Below, in pieces: positions 46,687-57,013 of a stretch of DNA of 64,000 nt. The first letter of the stretch is position 1. Each line of letters starts with the position of its first letter. Location: assembly GCA_001464955.1 (NCBI GenBank), contig LNEM01000027.1, positions 78,516-142,515 of the forward strand, in the 5' to 3' direction. The notes under the pieces were generated by a model. It saw only the letters and a list, made by a program, of their open reading frames with translations, made no database searches and was not told the origin of the DNA. Source of the stretch: Rhizobiales bacterium Ga0077537 (GTDB lineage Bacteria > Pseudomonadota > Alphaproteobacteria > Rhizobiales > Hyphomicrobiaceae). A program made the translations under genes and the position numbers.

Positions 46687-46816
46687 CACGAAAAATTTGA
46701 GCTGTCGGCACCTCAGCCCCCGGCACGACCGCTCTCTCCCGGGCGCTTGCTCTGCCGGCGCGCCGGGTCTAGGCCAAACAAAAAGACCGAGCCGTCAGCC
46801 ACGAAGGAACGCCACG

Positions 46817-47803
46817 ATGACCGCGACGCACGAGATCAGGACCTTGGCCGCCATCGGACGCATCGGACGCGGCAAGATCTACGAGAACATCGCCGAAACG
46901 ATCGCCAACACGCCGCTGGTCCGCCTGTCGCGGCTCCGGGCGGCGGCAGGAGCCAAGGCCGACATCCTCCTGAAGCTCGAGTTCTTCAATCCGCTGAGTT
47001 CGGTCAAGGACCGCATCGGCGTCGCCATGATCGACACGCTGGAGGCCTCCGGTCGCCTGAAGCCCGGCGGCACGCTGGTGGAACCGACGTCGGGCAACAC
47101 CGGCATCGGTCTCGCGTTCGTGGCGGCGGCCCGCGGCTACAAGATGATCCTCACGATGCCGGACTCGATGTCGATCGAACGCCGCAAGATCCTCGCCCAT
47201 CTCGGCGCCGAGATCGTGCTGACCCCGCGCGAGAAGGGCATGAAGGGCGCCATCGCGAAAGCCGAGGAGATCGTCGCCGCGACGCCCGGCGCCGTCATGC
47301 CGGCCCAGTTCGACAACCCGGCCAACCCGTTGGTCCACGAGAAGACGACTGCCGAGGAGATCTGGGCCGACACCGGCGGCAACATCGATGCGCTGGTGGT
47401 CGGCATCGGCACCGGCGGCACCCTGACGGGTTGCGCGCGGGTTCTGAAGGCGCGACGTCCCGGCATGAAGGTGTTCGCCGTCGAGCCGTCGGCCAGTCCG
47501 GTTCTCTCGGGTGGCCAGCCGAGCCCGCACAAGATCCAGGGCATCGGCGCGGGGTTCGTTCCCTCGATTCTCGAACGTGGCCTGATCGACGAGGTGATCA
47601 CGGTGCCGAACGAGATGGCCTTTGACGTTTCCCGACTGGTGGCGCGCGTCGAGGGCATACCGGGTGGCATCTCGACCGGCGCCAACGTGGCCGCGGCTCT
47701 CACCGTGGCAGGCCGCGACGAGTTCGCCGGCAAGTCGATCGTCACGTTCGCGCCCTCCGCCGCCGAGCGCTATCTGTCGACGGAACTCTTTCCGGCCGAG
47801 TGA
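46817..47803 (+). CDS. cysK: Cysteine synthase A (O-acetylserine sulfhydrylase)
   Basis: A 328-residue fold-type II PLP enzyme that makes cysteine from O-acetylserine and sulfide. [10 protein letters not shown] near 33-42, [11 protein letters not shown] near 58-68 with the Schiff-base Lys, [13 protein letters not shown] near 91-103, and GTGGTLTG near 199-206 identify CysK. The ATG at 46817 follows a GGAAC element; the longer upstream frame is non-family sequence. It is 130 bases from dut and may have its own promoter. Confidence 0.95.
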   Translation: MTATHEIRTLAAIGRIGRGKIYENIAETIANTPLVRLSRLRAAAGAKADILLKLEFFNPLSSVKDRIGVAMIDTLEASGRLKPGGTLVEPTSGNTGIGLAFVAAARGYKMILTMPDSMSIERRKILAHLGAEIVLTPREKGMKGAIAKAEEIVAATPGAVMPAQFDNPANPLVHEKTTAEEIWADTGGNIDALVVGIGTGGTLTGCARVLKARRPGMKVFAVEPSASPVLSGGQPSPHKIQGIGAGFVPSILERGLIDEVITVPNEMAFDVSRLVARVEGIPGGISTGANVAAALTVAGRDEFAGKSIVTFAPSAAERYLSTELFPAE

Positions 47804-47878
47804 TGCGGGCGCTGGACGCCGCGCACGAGCGGCGTAGGATCGGGGCGCAACCGAAACGTCCACGCGGGAGCTGACACC

Positions 47879-48196
47879 ATGATCACAGCCATCGTTCGTT
47901 TCAAGCTGCCGGCGACGGTGACGCTCGCCGACGCCGAGGCCCTGTTCCGTGGCTCGGCGCCGAAATACGAAGGGCTCGCGGGCCTCGTGCGCAAATACTA
48001 CATCTTCGACGAGGCGACCCACACCGGCGGCGGCGTCTACCTGTGGGAGAGCCGGGCCGCAGCCGACAACGTCTACACCGCCGATTGGAAGCGCTACATC
48101 GCCGAGCGCTACGGCGCCCCGCCGGAACTCACCTATTACGAGAGCCCGGTGATCGTCGATAACGCGACGCCCCGCAAGGCCGACGCAGCCGAATAG
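47879..48196 (+). CDS. Small YdhR/monooxygenase-like dimeric alpha-beta-barrel protein
   Basis: A 105-residue protein. ITAIVRFKLP at the start, a helix with ALFRGSAPKYEGLAGL, then LVRKYYIFDE and GGGVYLWESRAAAD form the pattern of small putative monooxygenases of the ydhR type with a ferredoxin-like barrel. They are dimeric and cofactorless in known cases; the reaction is not established here. It follows cysK by 75 bases in the same direction. Confidence 0.82.
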   Translation: MITAIVRFKLPATVTLADAEALFRGSAPKYEGLAGLVRKYYIFDEATHTGGGVYLWESRAAADNVYTADWKRYIAERYGAPPELTYYESPVIVDNATPRKADAAE

Positions 48197-48247
48197 CCCG
48201 GCTGCGGTAACACGCGCTGACAGTTTGGTGATCTTGGCGCTTGCCGC

Positions 48248-49738
48248 TTGAGTGCGCACCGAAGCCCGCCTATGGCGGGTGCACGGTTGGTGATCAGCAC
48301 TCGGGGAATGCGTGTGCGGCAAGAAGCGGGACGAGACACCCGGTATCGGGATCGGGTGCTGCTCGGCGCCGTCGCTGTCCTTTTGATCGCATGCCAGTTC
48401 GTGATGGCCCGGCTCTCGCCGGGATGGACCCAGGCCAGTTTCACGACGCTGGTAAGCGCCGCACCGGTCGTACTTTTGCTCGCCGTCCCGGCCCTCGCCG
48501 GCCTGCTGGCCATCCCGGCGCTGACGCGGACGACCCGATCCAGTCTTGTCCTGATGGGAGCCGTCCTTCTGACAGGCCTCGCCATGCGCGTCGTCTGGTA
48601 CGGCGTGCCGATCGAGATCGACGACGATTACTTTCGCTATCTCTGGGACGGCGCCGTGCTCGCGGCCGGTCACGACCCCTATGCGCTCCCGCCTCTGGCG
48701 GCGATGCGGGGCACGTCGGCCGCCGCCCATCTCGCCTCCCTCGCCGAGCGAGGGGCAGCGATCCTCCCGCGCATCAATTTCCCGGAGCTGAGCACCATCT
48801 ACCCCGGCACGTCGCAGCTGGCATTCGCCGTTGCGGCCTGGATCGCGCCGTTCAATCCGGATGGCCTGCGGGCCGTTTTCCTGCTGGCCGAACTGACAGC
48901 CCTCGCAATCCTCGCCGTCGTCTTCCGCGAAACCGGTCACGCCCCGGCGCTGGCCGCGCTCTTCTGGCTCAATCCCATTGTGGTGTGGTCGAGTCACGGC
49001 ACGATCCACAGCGAGGCGCTGATGCCGCCGCTGCTGCTCGGCGCCGTCCTGCTCCTCTGGCGCGGCCGCGACGTCTGGGCGGCGGTCCTGCTGGCTCTGG
49101 CGATCGGCGTAAAGCTCTGGCCCGTGCTGCTTGTACCGCTGTTCGCACTCCATGTTTGGCGGCAAGCCCGCAGCCTCGTAAGGCCGACCGTTGTCGGCGC
49201 CGTCGTCGTGGCGATACTCGTCGCTCCCCTGGCGCTCGCGGCCGCCCGGAACAGCCACGCCGGGCTCAGCGCGTACGCGCAGCACTGGTGGGTCAACAAC
49301 GCGCCGTTCGCGTGGGCGAGCTATGCCGTCTATCACGCGACGGACGGCGCCCTCTGGGGGCAACGGACGTTGCGGGCCCTGATTGCCGTTGCGACGGTGG
49401 CGATCGCCCTGCGGCTGGCGTGGCGCGCGCAGGCAACGCTCCAGAGCCTTCTCTTGGCCGCCACCCTGACGGCCGCGACGGTGTTCTACCTCGCCCCCGC
49501 GCAGTTCCCCTGGTACGCGCTCTGGTTCCTGCCGCTGGCGGCGGCGATCCCATGCCCGCCACTGTTGCTCGCCTCGGTGACGTTGCCGGTCTACTACCTG
49601 TTTCTGCCGCTCGTGAACCAGGGCAGCGGCGAGATCCATAACTACGGCGTCGCGCTGCTCCATGCGGCGCCGGTCTGGGTCTGGCTTGCAGCGGACGCGT
49701 GGCGTCGTCGGCGCCCGACGCACGACGCAGCCGCCTGA
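48248..49738 (+). CDS. GT-C type membrane glycosyltransferase (GT39/GT87-like)
   Basis: An integral membrane protein of up to 496 residues with about 11-12 hydrophobic segments. The acidic periplasmic loop IEIDDDYFRYLWDG near 118-131, followed by GHDPYALPP, is the metal/substrate site of polyprenol-phosphate-sugar dependent GT-C enzymes (mannosyltransferase-like). FWLNPIVVWSSHG and GVKLWPVLLVPLF are other family segments. In-frame starts are 48248, 48272 and 48308; TM1 begins soon after the last. It probably adds a hexose to an envelope glycan or lipid. Confidence 0.82.
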   Translation: MSAHRSPPMAGARLVISTRGMRVRQEAGRDTRYRDRVLLGAVAVLLIACQFVMARLSPGWTQASFTTLVSAAPVVLLLAVPALAGLLAIPALTRTTRSSLVLMGAVLLTGLAMRVVWYGVPIEIDDDYFRYLWDGAVLAAGHDPYALPPLAAMRGTSAAAHLASLAERGAAILPRINFPELSTIYPGTSQLAFAVAAWIAPFNPDGLRAVFLLAELTALAILAVVFRETGHAPALAALFWLNPIVVWSSHGTIHSEALMPPLLLGAVLLLWRGRDVWAAVLLALAIGVKLWPVLLVPLFALHVWRQARSLVRPTVVGAVVVAILVAPLALAAARNSHAGLSAYAQHWWVNNAPFAWASYAVYHATDGALWGQRTLRALIAVATVAIALRLAWRAQATLQSLLLAATLTAATVFYLAPAQFPWYALWFLPLAAAIPCPPLLLASVTLPVYYLFLPLVNQGSGEIHNYGVALLHAAPVWVWLAADAWRRRRPTHDAAA

Positions 49739-49757
49739 GCGTCAAGGCGACGGCACA

Positions 49758-52034
49758 TCACCCGACGTGACGACCACCTTTCTTGCCCTTGGTCGGAGCG
49801 AGCGCTGTGAACCCGTCCGGCGATGTCTCCGCCAGCCATACCGCGAACGCGTAAGCCCGGGCGATCTCCTCGGATCGATCGCTCGAACTCGAGCTGCCCG
49901 AGTGCCCACCGCTCATGTTGGTCCAAAGCAGCACCGGCCGCCCGCTGGTGGACCGCTCGCGCAGACGCGCCACGAACTTCGCTGGTTCCCAGTAGGTCAC
50001 GCGCTGATCCGCGATGCCGGCCGTCACGAGAAAGGCAGGATAGGCCTGCGGCGCAATGTTCACATAGGGGCAGTAGGACGCGATCAGCTCGAACTGGTCC
50101 TTGCGCTCGATGGGGTTACCGAACTCGGGCCATTCTCCGGGAGTCATCGGCAGATCGCGATCGAGCAGTGTGGACAGCACATCGACGAAAGGCTCCTCCG
50201 CGATCACCCCGAGAAAGAGGTCGGGCGCAAGGTTGGCCGCGGCCGTAACCAGCATGCCGCCGGCAGACTCGCCGTGCGCCACGATGCGCCCCCGGCCCGT
50301 CAGCCCGAGCGCCACGAGATGCTCGCCCGCCGCCACGAAATCGCGGAACGAGTTCGGCTTCGCCTCGAGCCGTCCGCCCGCATGCCAGCGCGCACCCATT
50401 TCGATGCCGCCACGCACGTGGACGATGGCGAACAGAAAGCCGCGGTCGACGAGCGCGATCCGCTCGGCCGAAAAGTCGACGTCGACCGCATCGCCGTAGG
50501 CGCCATAGCCGTGCAACATCGCCGGCCCGAAGCCGTCCCGCGGCCTGTCCTTGCGATAGAGCAGGGTCACCGGCACGGCCACACCGTCCGGCGCCGGCGC
50601 AAAGACGCGCTCGACGACATAATTGGCAGGATCGTAGCCGCGCCGCGTGTGACTGGTCTGACGCAGCGTCCGCGCGTGCGTCGCAAGATCGATCTCGAAC
50701 ACCCGCTCGGGCAGCACGAGGCTGGAGTAGGTGAGTTCGACCGTACCGCGATCGAACTGGTAGCCGGCGTCGATCTCGAGATGATGCGGGCCGTCGTCGA
50801 GCTGGAAGACGCGCTCGGCGCCTCCCGCCCAGGGCTTGATCAGGAGGTGCGGCACACCCTCGCTCGCCGCGAGAAGAACGAGGAACCGCTCCAGCACCAC
50901 GATTTCGGTAAGCCGCCGGCCGGCCTGATGCGGCACGATCTCGACCCAGTCGGCCGTCGTATCCTCGGCGATCGGTGCGAGACATACCCGGTTGTCGGGA
51001 GATTGGCCTGAGTTGGTGAGGACGACGAAACCGTCGCCACGATGCTCCACCATGTAGAAGTGCCCAGGCGTCCGGCCGGCGACACGCCGCGGGGACACTT
51101 CCGGCGTCGCCGCCGCGATGAAGAACACCTCGCTCGACGTATGGTCCTCGGACGATATGAAGATGTAGGCGCCCGATCGCGAGCGCGTCAGGATCACGTC
51201 GAACGTCGGATCAGCCTCACGGAAGACGAGCACGTCCCGCCCGACCGGCGTGCCGACGGTGTGCCGCCACACTTCCAGCGGTCGGTTCTCCGCGTCGATG
51301 CGAACGTAGAACAGGGACCGCGAGTCGCTGGCCCAGACGAGATCGCTCGAGGTATCCGGAATGATCTCGGGCAGATCCCGGCCAGTCGCGAGATCGCGGA
51401 TGCGCAAGGTATAGCGCTCGGCGCCCGAATGATCGACCGCGTAGGCGAGGAGGGCATGATCCGGCGAATGCATGGCGTCGCCGAGATCCCAGTAATCGGC
51501 ATCGCCCGCTTCGACGTCCCCGTCCAGCATCACCTGCTCAGGCCCACTTCCGTCGGCAGGCGCGCGACAGAGTTGCTCATAGACGGCATCGTCGTCCGAG
51601 CGTGTGAAATAGAGCCACGGTCCGTCGCGCTCGGGCAGCATTTCCCCGCTCTCGTAGGCCAGAGATGCACTCTCTCGGACGATCTTCCTGCGGATGGCGT
51701 CGGAGGCGGAAAGGACGTGCCGGGCGTAGGCGTTCTCGGCCTTGAGATGCGCGAGGATCTCGGCGTCGAGCTTCGTCCGGCTGGCGAGGACGTCGCGCCA
51801 GTCGGGATCCTTGAGCCAGGCATAATCGTCGACGATCTCGATGCCGTGGCGACGGATGACGTGTGGCCGCTTCGGCACGACGGGCGGCTGCGGTGGTTCG
51901 GAGCCGAAGCGAAAACGTCCAATGGGCATGATGTCCTGCAGCGGTCCGATGGAGGCGAGTGTCGCAACGCCCGCCCCGGCGAGCGCGGCGAAGCCAGCAA
52001 GCAGGGCACGGCGGGACGGATGTCGGTTGCCCAA
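49758..52034 (-). CDS. S9A prolyl oligopeptidase/oligopeptidase B-like serine peptidase, likely Tat-exported
   Basis: A 758-residue peptidase. An N-terminal twin-Arg segment (PSRRALLAGFAALAG) suggests Tat export. RRHGIEIVDDYAWLKDPDW near 45-63 opens a beta-propeller, and the catalytic domain has Ser in AHGESAGGML, Asp in AGIADQRVTYWEP and His in MSGGHSG, all in the last 230 residues. I choose the TTG at 52034, behind GAGGGG, since earlier codons look non-coding. It cleaves short peptides, after Pro or basic residues in the family. It lies downstream of the PPTase and the Pls-type synthetase on the same strand. Confidence 0.9.
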   Translation of the reverse strand: MGNRHPSRRALLAGFAALAGAGVATLASIGPLQDIMPIGRFRFGSEPPQPPVVPKRPHVIRRHGIEIVDDYAWLKDPDWRDVLASRTKLDAEILAHLKAENAYARHVLSASDAIRRKIVRESASLAYESGEMLPERDGPWLYFTRSDDDAVYEQLCRAPADGSGPEQVMLDGDVEAGDADYWDLGDAMHSPDHALLAYAVDHSGAERYTLRIRDLATGRDLPEIIPDTSSDLVWASDSRSLFYVRIDAENRPLEVWRHTVGTPVGRDVLVFREADPTFDVILTRSRSGAYIFISSEDHTSSEVFFIAAATPEVSPRRVAGRTPGHFYMVEHRGDGFVVLTNSGQSPDNRVCLAPIAEDTTADWVEIVPHQAGRRLTEIVVLERFLVLLAASEGVPHLLIKPWAGGAERVFQLDDGPHHLEIDAGYQFDRGTVELTYSSLVLPERVFEIDLATHARTLRQTSHTRRGYDPANYVVERVFAPAPDGVAVPVTLLYRKDRPRDGFGPAMLHGYGAYGDAVDVDFSAERIALVDRGFLFAIVHVRGGIEMGARWHAGGRLEAKPNSFRDFVAAGEHLVALGLTGRGRIVAHGESAGGMLVTAAANLAPDLFLGVIAEEPFVDVLSTLLDRDLPMTPGEWPEFGNPIERKDQFELIASYCPYVNIAPQAYPAFLVTAGIADQRVTYWEPAKFVARLRERSTSGRPVLLWTNMSGGHSGSSSSSDRSEEIARAYAFAVWLAETSPDGFTALAPTKGKKGGRHVG

Positions 52035-52146
52035 GATGCTGCCCCTCACTCTAGGATGAGGCCCCCCGGGCGGGAAGGCGTCTCGGGGCCCGGTCGCGGC
52101 CTTGGCCGGCAAATGGGGACAGCGCGACGGGGGTGCAACCACGCCA

Positions 52147-52758
52147 CTAATCGAGAATTGCGATGCCACAGGTGAACTGCACGGCGCCGCTTGCAAGGCT
52201 GTGAAGTCGCAATCGCGCGCGCGGCACGCGCTGTCCGGCCGCAATCGCCATCGGCCATGGCCCGTGCTGGAGACGATCGATCACCGTCGCAAGATCAGGT
52301 TCGTCCAGCCCATCGTAGATCCCGCGGCCCGTCAATTTCAGCACCGCTTCCTTGGCCACCCAGAGCTTGATGAAAAGCGCACGCGACGATGAGGGCTTCA
52401 AGGCTCCGAGAGCCGCCGCTTCGCCAGCCGAGAAGTTTTGCCGGGCGAGGTCGATGATCTCGGCCTCCGGGATGCCGTCATCCGGCTCGAGATCGACGCC
52501 GATGGGACGATCCGGCGCGAACCCCACGAGCGTGTGGCCGGCCCGCCGCGCGATCGAAACCCCGAGTTCGTGGTAGGGCGGCGCTAGCGCGGGCCGACCT
52601 GACGGGCGCCTGACGACCTGGATATCGCGACGCCCCGTGGCAACGGAAAGCAGCGCGCCGAGCCTCAGGTCGTCGAGCCCCCGCCCGTCAACGGGCGCGG
52701 CGATCAGCAGGGCCAGGGCACCATCGAGCGCGAACCGGTCGACGATGGCCCCGTCCAT
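52147..52758 (-). CDS. 4'-phosphopantetheinyl transferase (Sfp type)
   Basis: A 203-residue PPTase. SIARRAGHTLVGFA near 73-86 and PIGVDLEP near 89-96 give the metal-binding Asp, and KLWVAKEAVLKLTGRG near 129-144 is the W-KEA-K signature. It transfers phosphopantetheine from CoA to carrier-protein serines. Its ATG lies 6 bases after the stop of the Pls-type synthetase gene, so the two are one operon and this enzyme almost certainly activates that synthetase's carrier domain. Confidence 0.92.
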   Translation of the reverse strand: MDGAIVDRFALDGALALLIAAPVDGRGLDDLRLGALLSVATGRRDIQVVRRPSGRPALAPPYHELGVSIARRAGHTLVGFAPDRPIGVDLEPDDGIPEAEIIDLARQNFSAGEAAALGALKPSSSRALFIKLWVAKEAVLKLTGRGIYDGLDEPDLATVIDRLQHGPWPMAIAAGQRVPRARLRLHSLASGAVQFTCGIAILD

Positions 52759-52764
52759 GATCGC

Positions 52765-55700
52765 TCACGCGGCCTCGGACGATCGCGCCGGCCTCGACGT
52801 TGCGTCGTCGCGCACTCCGCTCGACGGCTCCGGACCGGCGACAGGGACGCTCTGAGCCGGAATTCCCGCCCAGACCGAGTGCGCAGGAATGCTCTCACCC
52901 TTCATGACGAGGGTCAGTGGCCTGATCTGGGCGAAATCGCCGATCGTGGTGTCGTAAAGCACGGTGGACCCCGTACCGATCGTGACGCCTTCACCGATCA
53001 CGATCCGGCCGACCTTCATGATCCGGTCTTCGTAGAGGTGCGTCTGCGGACACGCCCCCATGTTGATCACCGCGTGGTCGCGGATCTCCGTGCAGTCGAA
53101 CTCGCAGATATCGGTAGAGTTGATCCACGTGCCCTTTCCGACCTTCGTGCCGAATGGACGCAGCATCCAGGGCAGGAACGGAGTCCCGCGCAGGTACTCG
53201 AGCAGCACCTTGCTGGCGAGACCACCGTAGAACACCGCAACGGCCTCGGTGCGCATCGCCCACCACGACCACATCGGCTTCATGATCGGTCGGTAGACAC
53301 CCATCAGCGTCCATTTGAACGCCACCGCCATGGAGTACATGATCCCCGACGTGATCAGGCCCGCGCACAGGAAATAGAGTAGAACGGTGCCCCAGCGCCC
53401 CTCGTCGAACGGCGCCGCGATGATTTCGGCCGTGATGTAGGCCATCGTGATCAGGGCGGCGATCGGGAAAGCCGTATGGATGGCCTCGAACACCGCGCGG
53501 CCGAGGCGCGAGCCGCGCGTCGGCTCGTAGGTGGTCCCGGCCGCACTGGTGACCCGCTGACGGGTCGGCAGCTGGATCGACGGACTTCCGAGCCAGGTCT
53601 CGCCGGCCTTGACATGGAGCGATGGCGGCAGTGCCGACTTCACGCCGATCAGCGCGTCGTCCTCCACGACCGAGCCCTGCGGCACGACTGCGGAGTTGCC
53701 GAAGAAGCAGCGATCGCCAGTCTTGAGCCGCTTCAGCGTCATCCAGCCGCCGCGAATTTCCTCGTCGCCGAATACCGCCTCGTCTCCGATGAAGTTGTCA
53801 CGCCCCATCTCGATCAGGTCGTAGCGGCCGGCAAAGCTGGCCGAAATCTCGGTCCCCTTGCCGATACGCGCCCCCATGAGGCGATACCAGTTGCGCATGT
53901 AGACGGTGGCGTAGAGCGAGTTCAGCGTCTCGAGAATGGCTTCGGTCGAGAGGCTGACCACCCATTTGCGAAAGTAGAATCCGCCGAATACCGACATCTG
54001 GCCAGGCTGCACGCGGAACGGCATCAGCAGCCAGCGCAGTACGACGACGATACCCATCGACGCGAGAATGAGCGTGAGAGCTGCCGGCACGGAGTAGAGC
54101 ACCACCATGCCCCACGGCAGATTGTAATTGGGATCGCTCGAGACCCAACCCTCGAAATGATAAAGCACATAGAAGGCCGGGAAGATCGGCAGCAACCCGA
54201 CGATGAGGCTGATGTTGTAGGCGATGAAGAAGCCGACGCCCCTGACCGCATTCGCCACCGGCCCGAGCATCGGGTGCGGCGGCAGAGGATGCGCTTCCGC
54301 CATGCCGATCTTGACGCCGGGTGAGCCGCTCCATTCCTCGCCGGCCGGCACGCTGGTGCCCGACGCGATCGAGGTCAGATCGCCGATCATGGCGCCGTCA
54401 CCGATACGCACGTTGTAGCCGATCACCGCGCCGTTGCCGATGTGCGCATCGTTGCCGAGGTCGATGCGGCCGACATGAACCTTGTCGCCGATGACTTCGA
54501 TGTTGGCGAGCTTCACCTTGGTGCCGACGCTGGCCCGGTCCCCGATGCTGACCAGATCGATCGCACCTTCCTCGAACTCGTGGATCATTGCGTCGCGGCC
54601 GATCTTGGCGCCCAGCGCGCGAAGATAGAGACTCATCATCGGCGAGCCCTGGAGGAACTTGTGCGCAGTCAGATGAATGATGCGCTGCATCAGCCAGATG
54701 CGGAAATAGTAGGCCCCCCACAACGGATAGACGCCCGGCTTAGTGCGCCCGATCACGAGCCATTTCAGCACGACGACGAAGAGCTTGGCACCCAGATTGA
54801 GGCTGACGAAGACGCCGCAAAGGATGATGACTTCCTGCCACAGCGGGGTATCGGCGCGCACGAGGAAGATCGATGACAGCAGCAGCCCGATCCATTGCGC
54901 CGTCACGATGGCGATGATGAACGGCAGCGCGATCGCCTGCGCCAGCCCGCACAGGAAGCGCCGGCGAAGCGGGACCGGCGTGAATCCGATGTCGACCCGC
55001 TCGCCACCCCCGAGTTGTGCCCGCTCCTGCAGCGTCTCGGCGAGCCGCCGCAACGTCCGCGCCGCATAGATGTCGCCGAGCGCCACGCCGGCGAGGCTCG
55101 GCGTCTTCCGGATCTCCGAGATGAAGCGCGCCGCGAGCAGTGAATGTCCGCCGAGATCGGTGAAGAAGTCGGCTTCGAACGGCACCACCTTGAGGCCCAA
55201 CACATCCCGCGCGGCGGCGAGCAGCTGCGCCTCGATGACGGACTGGGGCTGTTCCTGTTCGCCACCCGACGGCGCTTCCGGGAGTGGTAGCGCCGCGAGC
55301 GCCTTGCGGTCCGTCTTGCCCGAGATGAGCACTGGCAGCGCGTCGAGGCGGTTCCAGTAGCGCGGCAGCATGTACGACGGCAGTTTTTCTGCCAGCTCCC
55401 GCTTGGCCGTGTCCTGGTCGAAATTGGCCCCGGCAACCACATGCGCGACGAGCACGTCCCCTGCAGCTTCGTGCCGCGAGACGGCGACGGCCACCTGTTC
55501 GACGCCGGGATAGCGCGAGATCAACGCCTCGATCTCTCCGAGCTCGATCCGGTAGCCGCGGATCTTGACCTGTCCGTCGACACGGCCGTGGAAGGCGATC
55601 CGGTCCTGCGCATCGACGCTGACGGCATCACCTGTACGGTAAAGCAACGGGTCTATCGCACCAGGAGCGGCGAAACGATTGGCGACGAACTTCTCCGCCG

Positions 55701-56823
55701 TCAGCTCGGCACGGCCGACATAGCCCGTCGCGACGCCCGGCCCGCCGATATAGAGTTCTCCCATGCCGCCCCGCGGCACGGGGTTGCCGGTTTCGTCGAG
55801 AATATAAGCGGTGTAGTTGGCGATCGGCCGCCCGATGGTGACCGGCTCGCCGGGAACGAGCGGGATCGCCGTCGCGACGACGGTCGCCTCGGTCGGCCCG
55901 TACGTATTGATGAGCGTCCGCCCTTCCGACGCGAAGCGATCGACGAGCGACGGCGGGCACGCTTCACCACCGACGATGACGAGCCGCACGGACTTGGGCA
56001 CGTGCTCGAGCATCGAGAGCAGCGTCGGCACCGTGTCCATCACGGTAATGTCATGCCGCTCGATCAGAGCGGGCAGTTCGTCGAGCCGCTGCAGAGCGTC
56101 GTCGGTCGCGACCGCAACGGTCGCGCCGACGAGATAGGGGACGAAAAATTCCTCGATCGACAGATCGAACGCCAGCGACGCCTGCTGCATGACGATGTCG
56201 TTGGGCCGAAACCCGAGCGTCTCGTTGACCGACCGCAGGTAGTGGCAGACGCTGCTTTGGGCAACCGATACGCCCTTCGGTTCGCCGGTCGAGCCCGACG
56301 TGTAGATGACGTAGGCCCTGTCCTCGGGGCGCGCCCGACCAAGGACGTCGGCGCCAGGTTCTTCGAGCAGGGCCTTGTAATCGAGTGCCGGCACCCCGAC
56401 GCGCGTCAGGTCCGCCTTGATGAGGCCGTGCGTGATGACGGCCGACGCCCCACAGTCCTTGAGGCACGAATTGACCCGCTCCACGGGCGCGTCGCCATCG
56501 AACGGGATGTGGGCGGCGCCCGCCTTTTGGATGCCGAGCAGGGCCACGTGAAGATCGAGCGACCGGCGCAGATAGAGCCCGACGCTATGGCCCGGGCCGA
56601 TTCCCCGCGCGGCCAGGGCACGCCCGATCCGGCTCGCGGCCTCGTCGAGCTGACGGTAGGTGAAGGACTGAGCCCCGCCCATCAAGGACAAGGCCGTCTG
56701 GTCGGGCGCTCGCTTCACGGTCGCTTCGAAGATATCGAGCAGGACTTCCGGCCGGATCAGGTCCGGGCGTTGATCGCCTTGCAGGAACCAGCCCTCGGCT
56801 GAACCATCGGCATTGATCATCAT
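52765..56823 (-). CDS. Pls/PosA-type amino-acid polymer synthetase (NRPS-like)
   Basis: A 1352-residue single-module NRPS-like membrane enzyme. Residues ~30-520 are an adenylation domain (YTSGSTGEPKGV, INTYGPTEATVV, TGDAV, KIRGYRIELGEIE). A carrier domain follows with Ser in LGGHSLLAA near 560. From ~640 come six or so hydrophobic segments alternating with soluble parts that contain left-handed-helix hexapeptide repeats (IGNGAVIGYNVRIGDG). This layout is that of epsilon-poly-lysine synthetase (Pls) and relatives. No condensation or thioesterase domain is seen. By alignment to GrsA in my head the binding-pocket residues read D-L-E-D-I-G-T-V-V-K; acidic residues at 239 and 278 fit a basic side chain. 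A GGGAG ribosome site precedes the ATG. Confidence 0.9.
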   Translation of the reverse strand: MMINADGSAEGWFLQGDQRPDLIRPEVLLDIFEATVKRAPDQTALSLMGGAQSFTYRQLDEAASRIGRALAARGIGPGHSVGLYLRRSLDLHVALLGIQKAGAAHIPFDGDAPVERVNSCLKDCGASAVITHGLIKADLTRVGVPALDYKALLEEPGADVLGRARPEDRAYVIYTSGSTGEPKGVSVAQSSVCHYLRSVNETLGFRPNDIVMQQASLAFDLSIEEFFVPYLVGATVAVATDDALQRLDELPALIERHDITVMDTVPTLLSMLEHVPKSVRLVIVGGEACPPSLVDRFASEGRTLINTYGPTEATVVATAIPLVPGEPVTIGRPIANYTAYILDETGNPVPRGGMGELYIGGPGVATGYVGRAELTAEKFVANRFAAPGAIDPLLYRTGDAVSVDAQDRIAFHGRVDGQVKIRGYRIELGEIEALISRYPGVEQVAVAVSRHEAAGDVLVAHVVAGANFDQDTAKRELAEKLPSYMLPRYWNRLDALPVLISGKTDRKALAALPLPEAPSGGEQEQPQSVIEAQLLAAARDVLGLKVVPFEADFFTDLGGHSLLAARFISEIRKTPSLAGVALGDIYAARTLRRLAETLQERAQLGGGERVDIGFTPVPLRRRFLCGLAQAIALPFIIAIVTAQWIGLLLSSIFLVRADTPLWQEVIILCGVFVSLNLGAKLFVVVLKWLVIGRTKPGVYPLWGAYYFRIWLMQRIIHLTAHKFLQGSPMMSLYLRALGAKIGRDAMIHEFEEGAIDLVSIGDRASVGTKVKLANIEVIGDKVHVGRIDLGNDAHIGNGAVIGYNVRIGDGAMIGDLTSIASGTSVPAGEEWSGSPGVKIGMAEAHPLPPHPMLGPVANAVRGVGFFIAYNISLIVGLLPIFPAFYVLYHFEGWVSSDPNYNLPWGMVVLYSVPAALTLILASMGIVVVLRWLLMPFRVQPGQMSVFGGFYFRKWVVSLSTEAILETLNSLYATVYMRNWYRLMGARIGKGTEISASFAGRYDLIEMGRDNFIGDEAVFGDEEIRGGWMTLKRLKTGDRCFFGNSAVVPQGSVVEDDALIGVKSALPPSLHVKAGETWLGSPSIQLPTRQRVTSAAGTTYEPTRGSRLGRAVFEAIHTAFPIAALITMAYITAEIIAAPFDEGRWGTVLLYFLCAGLITSGIMYSMAVAFKWTLMGVYRPIMKPMWSWWAMRTEAVAVFYGGLASKVLLEYLRGTPFLPWMLRPFGTKVGKGTWINSTDICEFDCTEIRDHAVINMGACPQTHLYEDRIMKVGRIVIGEGVTIGTGSTVLYDTTIGDFAQIRPLTLVMKGESIPAHSVWAGIPAQSVPVAGPEPSSGVRDDATSRPARSSEAA

Positions 56824-57013
56824 AAAGCTCCCACGCGCTCGGCGCCGCTCGGCATTCGCGCGATGCGCGTGCCGGAATCGGACGAGGGCGGCGTCTCAAT
56901 AGTGCTGATTTGGTGTCCTGACGAGGTAAATCGCTTGTAGCTGCCGCATGTCACGGTTCGCCCCGCCTGATGATCAGCGCAAGTAGCAACATTCGCGCCG
57001 AGCCTCCGCTCCC

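Noticed and set aside
46769..49723. A 984-codon open frame on the minus strand across cysK, the small YdhR-like gene and the glycosyltransferase.
   Set aside because: It is antisense to three well-supported genes, its product is Arg/Gly/Asp-rich low-complexity sequence, and such frames are expected by chance at this GC content.
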